NCBI RefSeq assembly: GCF_039534915.1
Contig: NZ_BAAAWE010000001.1
Location: forward strand, 3,100,001-3,164,000
Reading direction: 5' to 3'
DNA: 64,000 nt
Source of the DNA: Streptomyces roseofulvus
Lineage (GTDB): Bacteria > Actinomycetota > Actinomycetes > Streptomycetales > Streptomycetaceae
Shown piece by piece: positions 25,504 through 33,163 of the stretch (the stretch's first letter is position 1; every line of letters begins with the position of its first letter). The notes below the pieces were generated by a model. The model was not told the DNA's origin. It saw only the letters and a program-made list of their open reading frames with translations, and did not search any database. The position numbers were made by a program, and so were the translations under genes.

Positions 25504-26562
25504 TCAGCTGCCGGTCGCGGACTTCCACGCGTCGACGTAGGCGGACAGGTTCTTGTCGATGTCGGCCCAGTCCGGCTCGAAGATCTCGACGCCCTCGATG
25601 AGCTTCGCCAGCTCGATGGCGTTGGCGTCGGTGGTCTTGATGTCCTTGCGGGCCGGGAAGCCGCCGCCGACGGCGCTGACCTCGCGCTGGGCGCCCTCGC
25701 TCAGCAGGAAGTCGAGCAGCTTCTTCCCGTTCTCGGTGTGCGGGGCCTTGTCGACCAGGCCGGCCGCGTAGGGCAGGGCGAAGGTGGTGGGCTTGCCGCC
25801 CTCCTTGGCCGGGAACCAGAGGGCGAGGTTCGGCATGGACTTGGCCTGGGCGAAGTTCATCTGCACGTCGCCGTTGGCGACGAGGAGTTCGCCCTTGTCG
25901 ACCTTGGGGGCGAGCTTGGAGGTGGAGGAGGACGGGCCGACGTTGTTGGCCTGGAGCTTCTTCAGGTACTCCATGGCGGGCGCCTGGCCGCCGAAGTCGT
26001 GCATGGCCTTGATGAGGACGGCGGTGCCGTCGCCGGCGACGCCGGGCGTGGAGTACTGCAGCCTGTTCTCGAACTTCTTGTCGAGCAGGGCCTCCCAGGT
26101 GCCGGGCGCCTGCGGCAGCTCCTTCTTGTTGTGGATGAAGCCGAAGTAGTTGTTGACGACGGAGGTCCAGGAGCCGTCGGCGGCCTTGTCGGCGCCGTCG
26201 ACCTGGTCGGCGCCCTTCGGGGTGTACTTCTGCAGGAGGCCCTTGGAGCCGGCCTGCTGGATGAAGGGCGGGAGGGTGACGATCACGTCGGCCTGCGTGT
26301 TCGACTTCTCGCGGAGGGCCCGCTGGACCATCTCCCCCGAGCCGCCCTCCACGTACTTCACCGTGATGCCGGTCTCCTTCTCGAAGTCGGCGAAGACCTT
26401 GTCGTACCAGCCGTCGCCCTTCTCGCCCTTGAGGCCGTCGGCGCTGTAGACGGTGACGACCTTCTCGTCGGAGGCGGCGGAGGAGCCTCCGCAGGCGGTG
26501 AGGGAGGCGGCGAGGGCGAGGGCACCGGTGACGGCGGCGACCGGCTTGGCGTACGTCAGCAT
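25504..26562 (-). CDS. 2-aminoethylphosphonate-type ABC transporter substrate-binding lipoprotein
   Basis: A 352-residue periplasmic-binding-like lipoprotein. The signal ends with the lipobox SLTACGG (Cys at residue 24). The body resembles the iron/thiamine/2-aminoethylphosphonate binding family: VVTVYSADGLKGEKGDGWYDKVFADFEKETGI, GSGEMVQRALREKSNTQADV and SWTSVVNNYFGFIHNKK. It ends a minus-strand operon with two permeases, an ATPase, a phosphonatase-like hydrolase and an FAD oxidoreductase, and this context selects an aminophosphonate ligand over iron. ATG 26562 follows the permease after 27 bases. Confidence 0.85.
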   Translation of the reverse strand: MLTYAKPVAAVTGALALAASLTACGGSSAASDEKVVTVYSADGLKGEKGDGWYDKVFADFEKETGITVKYVEGGSGEMVQRALREKSNTQADVIVTLPPFIQQAGSKGLLQKYTPKGADQVDGADKAADGSWTSVVNNYFGFIHNKKELPQAPGTWEALLDKKFENRLQYSTPGVAGDGTAVLIKAMHDFGGQAPAMEYLKKLQANNVGPSSSTSKLAPKVDKGELLVANGDVQMNFAQAKSMPNLALWFPAKEGGKPTTFALPYAAGLVDKAPHTENGKKLLDFLLSEGAQREVSAVGGGFPARKDIKTTDANAIELAKLIEGVEIFEPDWADIDKNLSAYVDAWKSATGS

Positions 26563-26589
26563 GACGTCGTTCTTCTCCTGGCGTGAGGG

Positions 26590-27387
26590 CTATCGGTACG
26601 AGGCTTTGGTACGGATGCGGGAGACGGCGAGCAGGACCAGCAGGGTCGTGGCCATGAGGACGACGGCCAGCGCCGATCCGGTGAAGAGGGAGCCGCGGTC
26701 GGTGGCGGTGAAGACCAGCACCGGCAGCGGCGTCCAGTCCGGCGGGTAGAGCATCATCGTGGCGCTCAGCTCCCCCATGGACAGGGCGAAGCAGAGCCCG
26801 GCGGCGGCGCTCAGCGAGGGCAGCAGCAGCGGCAGCCTGACCCGGAACAGGACGTACGAGGGGCGGGCGCCGAGTCCGGCCGCCGCCTGCTCGTACATCG
26901 GGTCGAGGCGGCGGATCGCCGCCGAGACCGACTGGTGGGCGAAGGCCGTGACCAGCACCGTGTGGGCGAGGATCACGATCCAGCGGGTGCCGTTGAGGAG
27001 CAGCGGCGGCCGGGAGAAGGCCACCAGGACGGCGAGGCCGACGACCACCGACGGCACGGCGAGCGGCAGCACGAAGAGGGCGTCGAGCGCCCGGCGGCCC
27101 CTGCCGCGCAGGGCGGCGGCCGCGAGCGCGGCCCAGGTGCCGAGGGTGAGCGCGAGGAGGCTCGCGGCGGCGGCGGTGACGAGGCTGGTCGTCAGGGCCT
27201 GGAGGGACTCGCCGCGGACGGCCGCCGTGTAGTGCTCGGTGGTCGGCCCGGAGGGGAGGGCGCCGGACCAGTGGGTGGAGAAGGAGGCGGCGACGATGAC
27301 GAGGAGGGGGACGGCGAAGAGCGGCACGAAGAGGACCGCGAAGACGATCCAGGACGCCCACCGTCCGGTACGGCTATGCACCAGCAC
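26590..27387 (-). CDS. ABC transporter permease, aminophosphonate uptake (second subunit)
   Basis: A 265-residue inner-membrane permease with about six transmembrane spans. The cytoplasmic coupling loop has the EAA-like motif EQAAAGLGARPSYVLFRVRLP near residue 175, which docks onto the ATPase. The start overlaps the preceding permease gene by 14 bases, showing coupled translation; a GTG two codons on (27381) is an alternative start. With the neighbouring permease it forms the heterodimeric channel. Confidence 0.88.
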   Translation of the reverse strand: MLVHSRTGRWASWIVFAVLFVPLFAVPLLVIVAASFSTHWSGALPSGPTTEHYTAAVRGESLQALTTSLVTAAAASLLALTLGTWAALAAAALRGRGRRALDALFVLPLAVPSVVVGLAVLVAFSRPPLLLNGTRWIVILAHTVLVTAFAHQSVSAAIRRLDPMYEQAAAGLGARPSYVLFRVRLPLLLPSLSAAAGLCFALSMGELSATMMLYPPDWTPLPVLVFTATDRGSLFTGSALAVVLMATTLLVLLAVSRIRTKASYR

Positions 27388-28264
27388 GCTTGCTCACCAC
27401 CCGGTAGACGGCGTAGAGGCCCACGGAGAGCGCGACGTTGACGACGGCGACGACGCAGGCGGCGGCGTAGTCGGATTCGAGGATGGCCTTGGAGTAGACG
27501 AGCATCGGGAGCGTGGTGACGCCCTTGGCGCCGGTGAAGAGGACGATCCCGAACTCGTTGAGGCACATGACGAGGACCAGGCTGCCGCCGGCCGCGAGGG
27601 CGGGCAGCGCCTCGGGGAGGATCACCCGCCGCACGATCCTCGCGGGCCGGGCGCCGAGCGAGGACGCCACCTCCAGCTGCGCGGTGTCCAGCTGGGAGAA
27701 GGCGGCGAGCAGCGGCCGCATCACGAAGGGCGTGAAGTACGTGATCTCGGCGAGGAGCACGCCCCAGGGAGTCGTCAGGAAGTGGAAGGGGCCGTCGGCG
27801 GCGCCGGTGACGCCGGTCCACAGCCCGTTGGCCATGCCGACCGTGCCGTACACGAAGAGCAGGGCGAGGGTGATGAGGAAGGAGGGGAAGGAGAGGAAGA
27901 CGTCGATGAACCGGGAGACCGCCTTCGCCCCGGGGAACGGCACGAAGGCGACGATCAGCGCGAGGACGAAGCCGAGGACGAGACAGCCGACGGTGGCGCC
28001 GGCCGCGAGCCACACGGTGGTGACCAGGGCGTCCCGGAAGGACGCCGAGGAGAACACCTCGGCGTACGCGCCGGGTGCCAGCGACTCCTGGACGACGAGA
28101 CCGAGCGGGTAGAGGAAGACGAGCCCGAGGACGGCGACGGGCGGCAGCGCCCAGAGCCAGGCGGGGACGGTACGGCTCCGGGCCGGGCGGACCGGCGTGA
28201 CGACCGGCGGCGTGACGACCGGCGGCGCGGCGGCGGGCGGCGCGGTGGCCCGGGCGCTAGCCAT
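27374..28264 (-). CDS. ABC transporter permease, aminophosphonate uptake (first subunit)
   Basis: A 296-residue permease with an Ala/Pro-rich cytosolic N-terminus and six predicted spans. The EAA-like loop is SSLGARPARIVRRVILPEALPAL near residue 205. It overlaps the ATPase gene by 8 bases and the second permease by 14. The pair plus ATPase and lipoprotein gives a complete importer of the PhnSTUV type; the exact subunit naming is not asserted. Confidence 0.88.
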   Translation of the reverse strand: MASARATAPPAAAPPVVTPPVVTPVRPARSRTVPAWLWALPPVAVLGLVFLYPLGLVVQESLAPGAYAEVFSSASFRDALVTTVWLAAGATVGCLVLGFVLALIVAFVPFPGAKAVSRFIDVFLSFPSFLITLALLFVYGTVGMANGLWTGVTGAADGPFHFLTTPWGVLLAEITYFTPFVMRPLLAAFSQLDTAQLEVASSLGARPARIVRRVILPEALPALAAGGSLVLVMCLNEFGIVLFTGAKGVTTLPMLVYSKAILESDYAAACVVAVVNVALSVGLYAVYRVVSKRAGA

Positions 28265-29309
28265 CGGTCACCCCCGCCGCCAGCAGCACCGCGTCCTCGG
28301 GCGCGAAGTGCAGCGTGATCTCCTGGCCCAGCGGCGGTGTGTCCCGCAGCTCCCGCACGTCCGCCTTCACGCGGTGCCCGCCGACGTCCACGTAGAGCCT
28401 GTGGGTGGCGCCCCGCCACTGGACCTCGGCGATCCGGCCGCGCAGGGCGTTGGGTCCGTCGCCGAGGCCGATGAGGTGCGGGCGGACGCAGAGGGTGGCG
28501 GCGGCGCCGGGGGCCGCGTCGCCGGCCGGGACCTTCAGCGCGGTGCCGGCGAAGTCGACGCCGTCGGCGCCGACCCGGACCGGCAGCAGGTTGGCGTTGC
28601 CGACGAAGGAGGCCGTGAAGGCGGTGCGGGGCCGCCGGTACAGCTCCTGCGGGGTGCCGCAGTCCTGGAGCCGGGCCTGGTCCATGACGGCGATCCGGTC
28701 GGCCAGGGTGAGCGCCTCGACCTGGTCGTGGGTGACGTACAGGACGGAGACGTCGGGGAGTTCGCGGTGGAGCCGGGCCAGCTCGCCGAGCATGCCGGAG
28801 CGGAGCTGGGCGTCGAGCGCGGAGAGCGGTTCGTCGAGGAGGAGGACGTCGGGGCGGATGGCGAGGGCGCGGGCGATGGCGACGCGCTGCTGCTGACCGC
28901 CGGAGAGTTCGCGGGGGTGGCGCCGGGCGTAGGCGCCCATCCCGGTCATCTCCAGGGCCTCGGCGACCCGCGCGGGGATCTCGGCCCTGGGGTGCTTGCG
29001 CGCCTTCAGCCCGAAGGCCACGTTCTCGTCCACGCGCAGGTGCGGGAAGAGCGCGTACTGCTGGACGACCATGCCGATGCCCCGCCGGTACGGCGGGAGG
29101 TCGGTGACGTCCCGGTCGCCGATCCACACCCGGCCGGCGGAGGGCCGGACGAAGCCGGCGACGGTGCGCAGGGCGGTGGTCTTGCCGGAGCCGGAGGGCC
29201 CGAGGAGGGCCATCACCTCGCCGGGTTCGACGGTGAGGGTGAGCCCGTCGAGGACGGTGGTGTCCCCGTAGGCGACGGAGACGCCGTCGAAGCGGATGCC
29301 GCTGCTCAC
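28257..29309 (-). CDS. ABC transporter ATPase, aminophosphonate uptake
   Basis: A 350-residue importer ATPase. Walker A GPSGSGKT is at residues 37-44, the Q-loop in GMVVQQYALFPHL, the signature ELSGGQQQRVAIARAL near 137, Walker B VLLLDEPLSALD, and the H-loop in YVTHDQ. The C-terminal 110 residues form a TOBE/OB regulatory domain as in Fe3+, PotA and PhnT-type ATPases. ATG 29309 overlaps the stop of the hydrolase gene by 4 bases. It powers uptake through the two permeases downstream. Confidence 0.92.
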   Translation of the reverse strand: MSSGIRFDGVSVAYGDTTVLDGLTLTVEPGEVMALLGPSGSGKTTALRTVAGFVRPSAGRVWIGDRDVTDLPPYRRGIGMVVQQYALFPHLRVDENVAFGLKARKHPRAEIPARVAEALEMTGMGAYARRHPRELSGGQQQRVAIARALAIRPDVLLLDEPLSALDAQLRSGMLGELARLHRELPDVSVLYVTHDQVEALTLADRIAVMDQARLQDCGTPQELYRRPRTAFTASFVGNANLLPVRVGADGVDFAGTALKVPAGDAAPGAAATLCVRPHLIGLGDGPNALRGRIAEVQWRGATHRLYVDVGGHRVKADVRELRDTPPLGQEITLHFAPEDAVLLAAGVTDG

Positions 29310-29983
29310 GACTCGTACTCCCGTATGAGAGCCGGGAGTCCGGTGACGGAGCCGAGGACGTGGGTGGCGCCGTGCGCGGTGAGCGCGGCCTTGTCGTGGG
29401 CGCCGGTGAGGACGCCGGCGACGATCCCGGCGCCGGCCCGGACGCCGCTGAGCATGTCGTACGACGTGTCGCCCGCGACCACCGTCTGCCGTACGTCGGC
29501 GGCGGCGCCGGTGCGGAGGAACGCGGTGAGGACCATGTCCGGGTACGGCCGGCCCCGGCCGCCGGCGTCCGCCGGGCAGAGCGTGAGGTCGGCGAGGTCC
29601 CGCCAGCCGAGCGCGTCGAGGATGGCGTCCTGGGTGGCGCGGGCGAAGCCGGTGGTGAGGACGACGGTACGGCCCTGGCCCCTCAGCTCGGCGATCGCCG
29701 CGGCGGCGCCGGGGACGGGGGCGATCAGGCCCTCGGCGACCAGGGCTCCGTACGCCTCCTCGAAGGCGAGGTTGGCCTGCCGGGCGCGGGTCTCGTCGCC
29801 GCCGAGGAGGTGGCGGAAGACGGAGATCTTGGACTCGCCCATGGTGGCGCGGACGTGGTCGATCATCGTGGCCGGGTCCTCGCCGAGGCGTTCGGCGGCG
29901 GCCGTGAAGGCCCGTTCGACGAGGCCGTCGTCGGCGACGGTGGTGCCGGCCATGTCGAGGACGATCAGGTTCATGTCTGTCAT
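29306..29983 (-). CDS. phosphonatase-like HAD hydrolase
   Basis: A 225-residue HAD hydrolase of the phosphonatase-like group related to phosphonoacetaldehyde hydrolase (PhnX). Motif I is VLDMAGTTVADDG (Asp nucleophile, with the AGTTVxD signature of the phosphonatase branch), then a helical cap with FEEAYGALV, motif II VVLTTGFARAT, and motif IV VAGDTSYDMLSGVRAG. It should cleave the C-P bond of a phosphonoaldehyde such as phosphonoacetaldehyde, releasing phosphate. ATG 29983 is 8 bases after the oxidoreductase stop; a second ATG three codons on is possible. Coupled to the ATPase gene by a 4-base overlap. Confidence 0.85.
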   Translation of the reverse strand: MTDMNLIVLDMAGTTVADDGLVERAFTAAAERLGEDPATMIDHVRATMGESKISVFRHLLGGDETRARQANLAFEEAYGALVAEGLIAPVPGAAAAIAELRGQGRTVVLTTGFARATQDAILDALGWRDLADLTLCPADAGGRGRPYPDMVLTAFLRTGAAADVRQTVVAGDTSYDMLSGVRAGAGIVAGVLTGAHDKAALTAHGATHVLGSVTGLPALIREYES

Positions 29984-29991
29984 CTGACGCT

Positions 29992-31113
29992 TCACCAGCC
30001 CAGTTCGTTCGCGGTCGTCTCGGCGATGGCGGGCGAGCAGGTCATGCCGCGGCCGCCGGGTCCGGTGACGAGCCAGACCCCGTCCCGTACCCGCTGCCGG
30101 TGGACGACCCGGGTGGTGTCCACGCACTGCGCGTACACGCCGGCCCAGCGGCGGCGGATCGGCGGCAGCGGGCGGCCGAGCAGCGACTCGACGACGCGGA
30201 CCAGGTGCTCGTAGGGGTCCTCGACGGTGTCGAAGGCGAAGGGGTGCTCGTACTCGTGGGTGTCGCCGATGGTCAGTCCGCCGTCGAGGCGCTGCACCAT
30301 GAGCAGCTGCATCCTGTGGGCGGCGGCGGTGGGGTCCTGCGCCTGGCCGGCGTTGAGCGCGTCCAGGGCGCCCGACGCGTAGGCCGGGTAGTAGCGGAAG
30401 GAGTCGGCGTCGGCGACGGAGGTCGTCAGGGGCTCGCCGAGGGGGGCGGTCTGCATCATCTGGAGGCGGACGCGGCGGACCGGGACCGGTCCGGCGACCT
30501 CGCGGACCAGGCCGGAGAGCCAGGCGCCGGTGCACAGGACGACGGCGTCGCCGCTGTGCAGCTCGCCGTGGTCGTCGCGGACGGCGTGCTCGCCGACGAC
30601 CTCGCGGACCTCGCGGTCCGGGAGGAAGGTGTAGCGGCCGGTGGCGAGGAGCGCGGCGCGGAGGGCGAGCTGCGCGGTGCGCGGCTCGACGGCGGCGTCC
30701 CGCTCGCACCAGAGGGCGGCGTCGAAGGCGCCGCGCAGGGCCGGGTTGACCGCCCGGGCCTCGTCGGGGGTGAGCAGCTTGTAGCCGCGCGCGGCGGCGT
30801 CCGCGCGGGCGACGGCCGCCTCGGCGACGGCCAGTTCCAGCGCGCCCCGGACGGGGGTGAGGGAACCGTTCGCCCGGAAGCCGAGGCCCGGGACGCGGGC
30901 GCCGACGCCCTCCCACAGCTCGCGGGCGCGCAGGGCGGTGTCGAGCTCCTCGCCGCCCGCGCGGCCGCTGACCCAGATCTGGCCGAAGTTCCTCAGGGAG
31001 GCTCCGCGCGCCTCGGCCTCGCGCTCGATGTGTACGACCTCGTGGCCGCGTTCCACTGCCTGCCAGGCGTGCATGGTGCCCACCACGCCGGCTCCTACGA
31101 CGATCACCTTCAT
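29992..31113 (-). CDS. FAD-dependent aminophosphonate oxidoreductase (TIGR03364-like)
   Basis: A 373-residue DAO-fold flavoprotein. The Rossmann GVVGT motif is at the N-terminus (VIVVGAGVVGTMHAWQAVERGHEVVHIER), with RGASLRNFGQIWVSGRAGGEE following and the C-terminal FAD motif VTGPGGRGMTCSPAIAE. This family is syntenic with phosphonatase-like hydrolases and is thought to deaminate aminophosphonates oxidatively to an aldehyde that the hydrolase then splits. The first gene of the operon; ATG 31113 was chosen because the upstream extension to 31185 lacks protein character. The promoter region contains a GntR/DasR-like palindrome. Confidence 0.85.
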   Translation of the reverse strand: MKVIVVGAGVVGTMHAWQAVERGHEVVHIEREAEARGASLRNFGQIWVSGRAGGEELDTALRARELWEGVGARVPGLGFRANGSLTPVRGALELAVAEAAVARADAAARGYKLLTPDEARAVNPALRGAFDAALWCERDAAVEPRTAQLALRAALLATGRYTFLPDREVREVVGEHAVRDDHGELHSGDAVVLCTGAWLSGLVREVAGPVPVRRVRLQMMQTAPLGEPLTTSVADADSFRYYPAYASGALDALNAGQAQDPTAAAHRMQLLMVQRLDGGLTIGDTHEYEHPFAFDTVEDPYEHLVRVVESLLGRPLPPIRRRWAGVYAQCVDTTRVVHRQRVRDGVWLVTGPGGRGMTCSPAIAETTANELGW

Positions 31114-31187
31114 GCCGTCCACGCTCGGGGCGGTGGGTGACCCGGGCCGGTCGCGCGGACGACGGGACGGTGAACGGCCCGACAAGC

Positions 31188-31201
31188 TTGGACTAGACCC
31201 G
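31188..31201. promoter_or_regulatory. GntR-type operator before the phosphonate operon
   Basis: GGACTAGACC (31190-31199) is a near-palindrome with the HutC/DasR-like form GGtCTAGACC (one mismatch). It lies 75 bases before the oxidoreductase start and 45 bases beyond the GntR-regulator stop, well placed to control the operon. It could be bound by the adjacent GntR/UTRA regulator or by DasR. Confidence 0.6.
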
Positions 31202-31244
31202 TTACCTTCTCGTGATGTACGGGCCTGGCCCGGTCGGGGTCCGG

Positions 31245-32024
31245 TCAGGCGTCCTGGCGGCCGAGGTGGGCGGTGAAGGAGAACCGGTCGCCGCGGTAGA
31301 GGGTGCGGACCCGTTCCAGGGGCCGCCCCTGCTCGTCGCGGGAGACGCGGTGCAGGAGCAGCATCGGCAGGGCCGGCGGGGTGCCGATGAGCAGCGCCTC
31401 GCGGGGGGTGGCGAGGACGGTCTCGATCCGCTCGTCGGCGTCACCGAAGGTGATGCCGAGCCGGTCGCGGAGGTAGCCGTAGAAGGAGGAGTCGGGGTCG
31501 AAGTCGCTGTCGAGGCGCGGCACCCGGGCCTCGGAGACGTACGTGCTCTCCAGGCCGACCCGCTCGTCGTCGGCGAGCAGCACCCGCTCCATGTGCCAGA
31601 CGGGCGCGCCGGGCGCGACGCCGACCTCGGGGGCGAGGGCGTCGGGGCAGGGGAAGCGGTCGAGGGAGACGATGCTGCGGCCGGGGCGGCGGCCCTGGCG
31701 GCGGACGCCCTCGGTGTAGCTGGCGAGGGAGAGCGGCTGTTCGAGCTTGGGGCCGGCGACGACCGTGCCCCGCCCCTGCCGGCGCAGCCTCCCCTCCAGG
31801 AGGAGTTCGCGCAGGGCCTGCCGGACGGTCTCCCGGGACACCTCGTAGCGGACGGCGAGGTCGCGCTCGGTGGGCAGCGCGCCCCCCTCCCCCAACTCGT
31901 CGACGAGGACGGCGAGTCGCGCCTTCACGGCGTAGTACTTGGGCACCCGGCCGTGCTCCGGGACGCCGGAACGGACGGGGGCGCCGGGGGCGCTCGGGGT
32001 GCTCGGGGCGTGGTGCTGGTTCAT
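31245..32024 (-). CDS. GntR/UTRA (HutC-family) transcriptional regulator
   Basis: A 259-residue regulator with an N-terminal winged helix (residues 28-95: VPKYYAVKARLAVLVDELG, then LPTERDLAVRYEVSRETVRQALREL) and a UTRA ligand domain (residues 115-255, with PVWHMERVLLADDERVGLESTYV). This subfamily includes DasR, PhnF and NagR and often responds to phosphorylated or phosphonate ligands. It lies upstream on the same strand as the phosphonate operon, with an operator-like palindrome in the gap, so it is the probable local regulator. Confidence 0.9.
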   Translation of the reverse strand: MNQHHAPSTPSAPGAPVRSGVPEHGRVPKYYAVKARLAVLVDELGEGGALPTERDLAVRYEVSRETVRQALRELLLEGRLRRQGRGTVVAGPKLEQPLSLASYTEGVRRQGRRPGRSIVSLDRFPCPDALAPEVGVAPGAPVWHMERVLLADDERVGLESTYVSEARVPRLDSDFDPDSSFYGYLRDRLGITFGDADERIETVLATPREALLIGTPPALPMLLLHRVSRDEQGRPLERVRTLYRGDRFSFTAHLGRQDA

Positions 32025-32106
32025 CCGGGGATCGTCGCAGACGGGGGTGAACGGGAGGGTGTACGGCGGGTGTCCCGCCGGTTCGGCGGCGCGGACGACG
32101 TGTCGG

Positions 32107-32181
32107 GGCGGACGGCTCGCCGGGGGACGGACGGCTCGTCGGGGGGGACGGCCCGTCGGGGCGGACGGCTCGTCGGGGCGG
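32107..32181. repeat. degenerate tandem repeat, unit about 17 bases
   Basis: Four imperfect copies of GGACGGCTCGTCGGGG occur between the GntR gene start and the surface protein stop. The remainder of the gap 32025-32211 shows nothing else. Confidence 0.7.
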
Positions 32182-32211
32182 CGGACGGGGGTACGGCGAG
32201 TGCCGCGCCGG

Positions 32212-33045
32212 TCAGCGGCGGGGGCGGACGCCGAGGCGGCGGGCGGCGCGGGTGAGGAGGGCGCCGGCGAGGGCGAGGGCCGCCGCCCAGGGGGCGAGGG
32301 CGGCGGCGGCGTCCTCCGGCCCCGTGTGGGCGAGTTCGGGGCGGGGGCGGGGGGCGGTGGTGCCGGTGCGGGGCGGCGCGGTCCCGTCGGGCGAGGGGGT
32401 GGGGGCGGCCGTGGGGGCCGGGGTGGGCGGGGGCGTGGCGGTGGGGGCCGGGGGGTCCGCCGGGTCGGGCGGGCCGATCGTCAGGCGGTAGTCGTCGGAG
32501 CGGCCGACCCAGTCGCCGTCGGCGCCCCGGCGCTGGACGAGCGCGGCGTTGACGACGACCTCCTCGGGTACGGCGTCCGCCCGGAAGGCCATCCGGACCG
32601 GCACGGTGACGGCCCGTCGGGCGGGCACGGCGAAGCCGCCGAAGCCGGTGAACGCGCCGACGCTCTCGGCCTCCTCGGTCGCCTCGAAGGCGACCGCCCG
32701 CCACCGCTCGGCCGCCGCGTCGTAGAACTCCAGGCGGATCTGCTCGGGCTTCAGCACGCGCTCCTCGTCGGCCAGGACGAGCACCGGATGCACCCCGGTG
32801 CAGGGGCTGCCGGTGGTGTTCCGCACCTCCAGCTCCCAGGCCCGGAAGGATCCTCCGGCGGGATAGTCGGCGGGCCCGCCGTGGATCCGCGTGTCGAGCG
32901 GGAACCCGGCGTCGGCGGCGTCGCCGCACGCCGGGGCGGGCGCGGGGGCGGCAGCGGCGGAGGCGGGTGGGAGGGTCAGCGTCAGGGTGACGGCCACGGC
33001 CGCGAGGGCGGGGGCGCTGCGCAGGGGCCGGGGGTCGGGTGCCAT
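32212..33045 (-). CDS. secreted surface protein with LAHTG sortase signal
   Basis: A 277-residue exported protein. ATG 33045 has GAAGG upstream and gives a signal peptide ending ASAAAAP near residue 32. A domain of about 160 residues with two Cys (ACGDAAD and SPCTGV) has an Ig/DUF-like beta pattern. A Pro/Thr-rich stalk leads to LAHTG, then a hydrophobic span and a basic tail TRAARRLGVRPRR. LAXTG is the motif preferred by class E sortases of Streptomyces, one of which is encoded at 41801-42580. Binding partner unknown. Confidence 0.82.
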   Translation of the reverse strand: MAPDPRPLRSAPALAAVAVTLTLTLPPASAAAAPAPAPACGDAADAGFPLDTRIHGGPADYPAGGSFRAWELEVRNTTGSPCTGVHPVLVLADEERVLKPEQIRLEFYDAAAERWRAVAFEATEEAESVGAFTGFGGFAVPARRAVTVPVRMAFRADAVPEEVVVNAALVQRRGADGDWVGRSDDYRLTIGPPDPADPPAPTATPPPTPAPTAAPTPSPDGTAPPRTGTTAPRPRPELAHTGPEDAAAALAPWAAALALAGALLTRAARRLGVRPRR

Positions 33046-33163
33046 GTGCGGGTGCCTTCGTGCTCGCGGACGTACGGATCGCCCGCGACGCTGCCACGCC
33101 GTCCGGCCCGCGGCGGGCGGCGACACTCCCGGGTGCCCCGGCCGGACCGCCGAATCCGCCCGA

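Noticed and set aside
28257..29309. Iron-uptake assignment for the ABC operon
   Set aside because: The phosphonatase-like hydrolase and phosphonate-type FAD oxidoreductase overlap the operon, making aminophosphonate the better ligand; iron is not excluded for the family in general.
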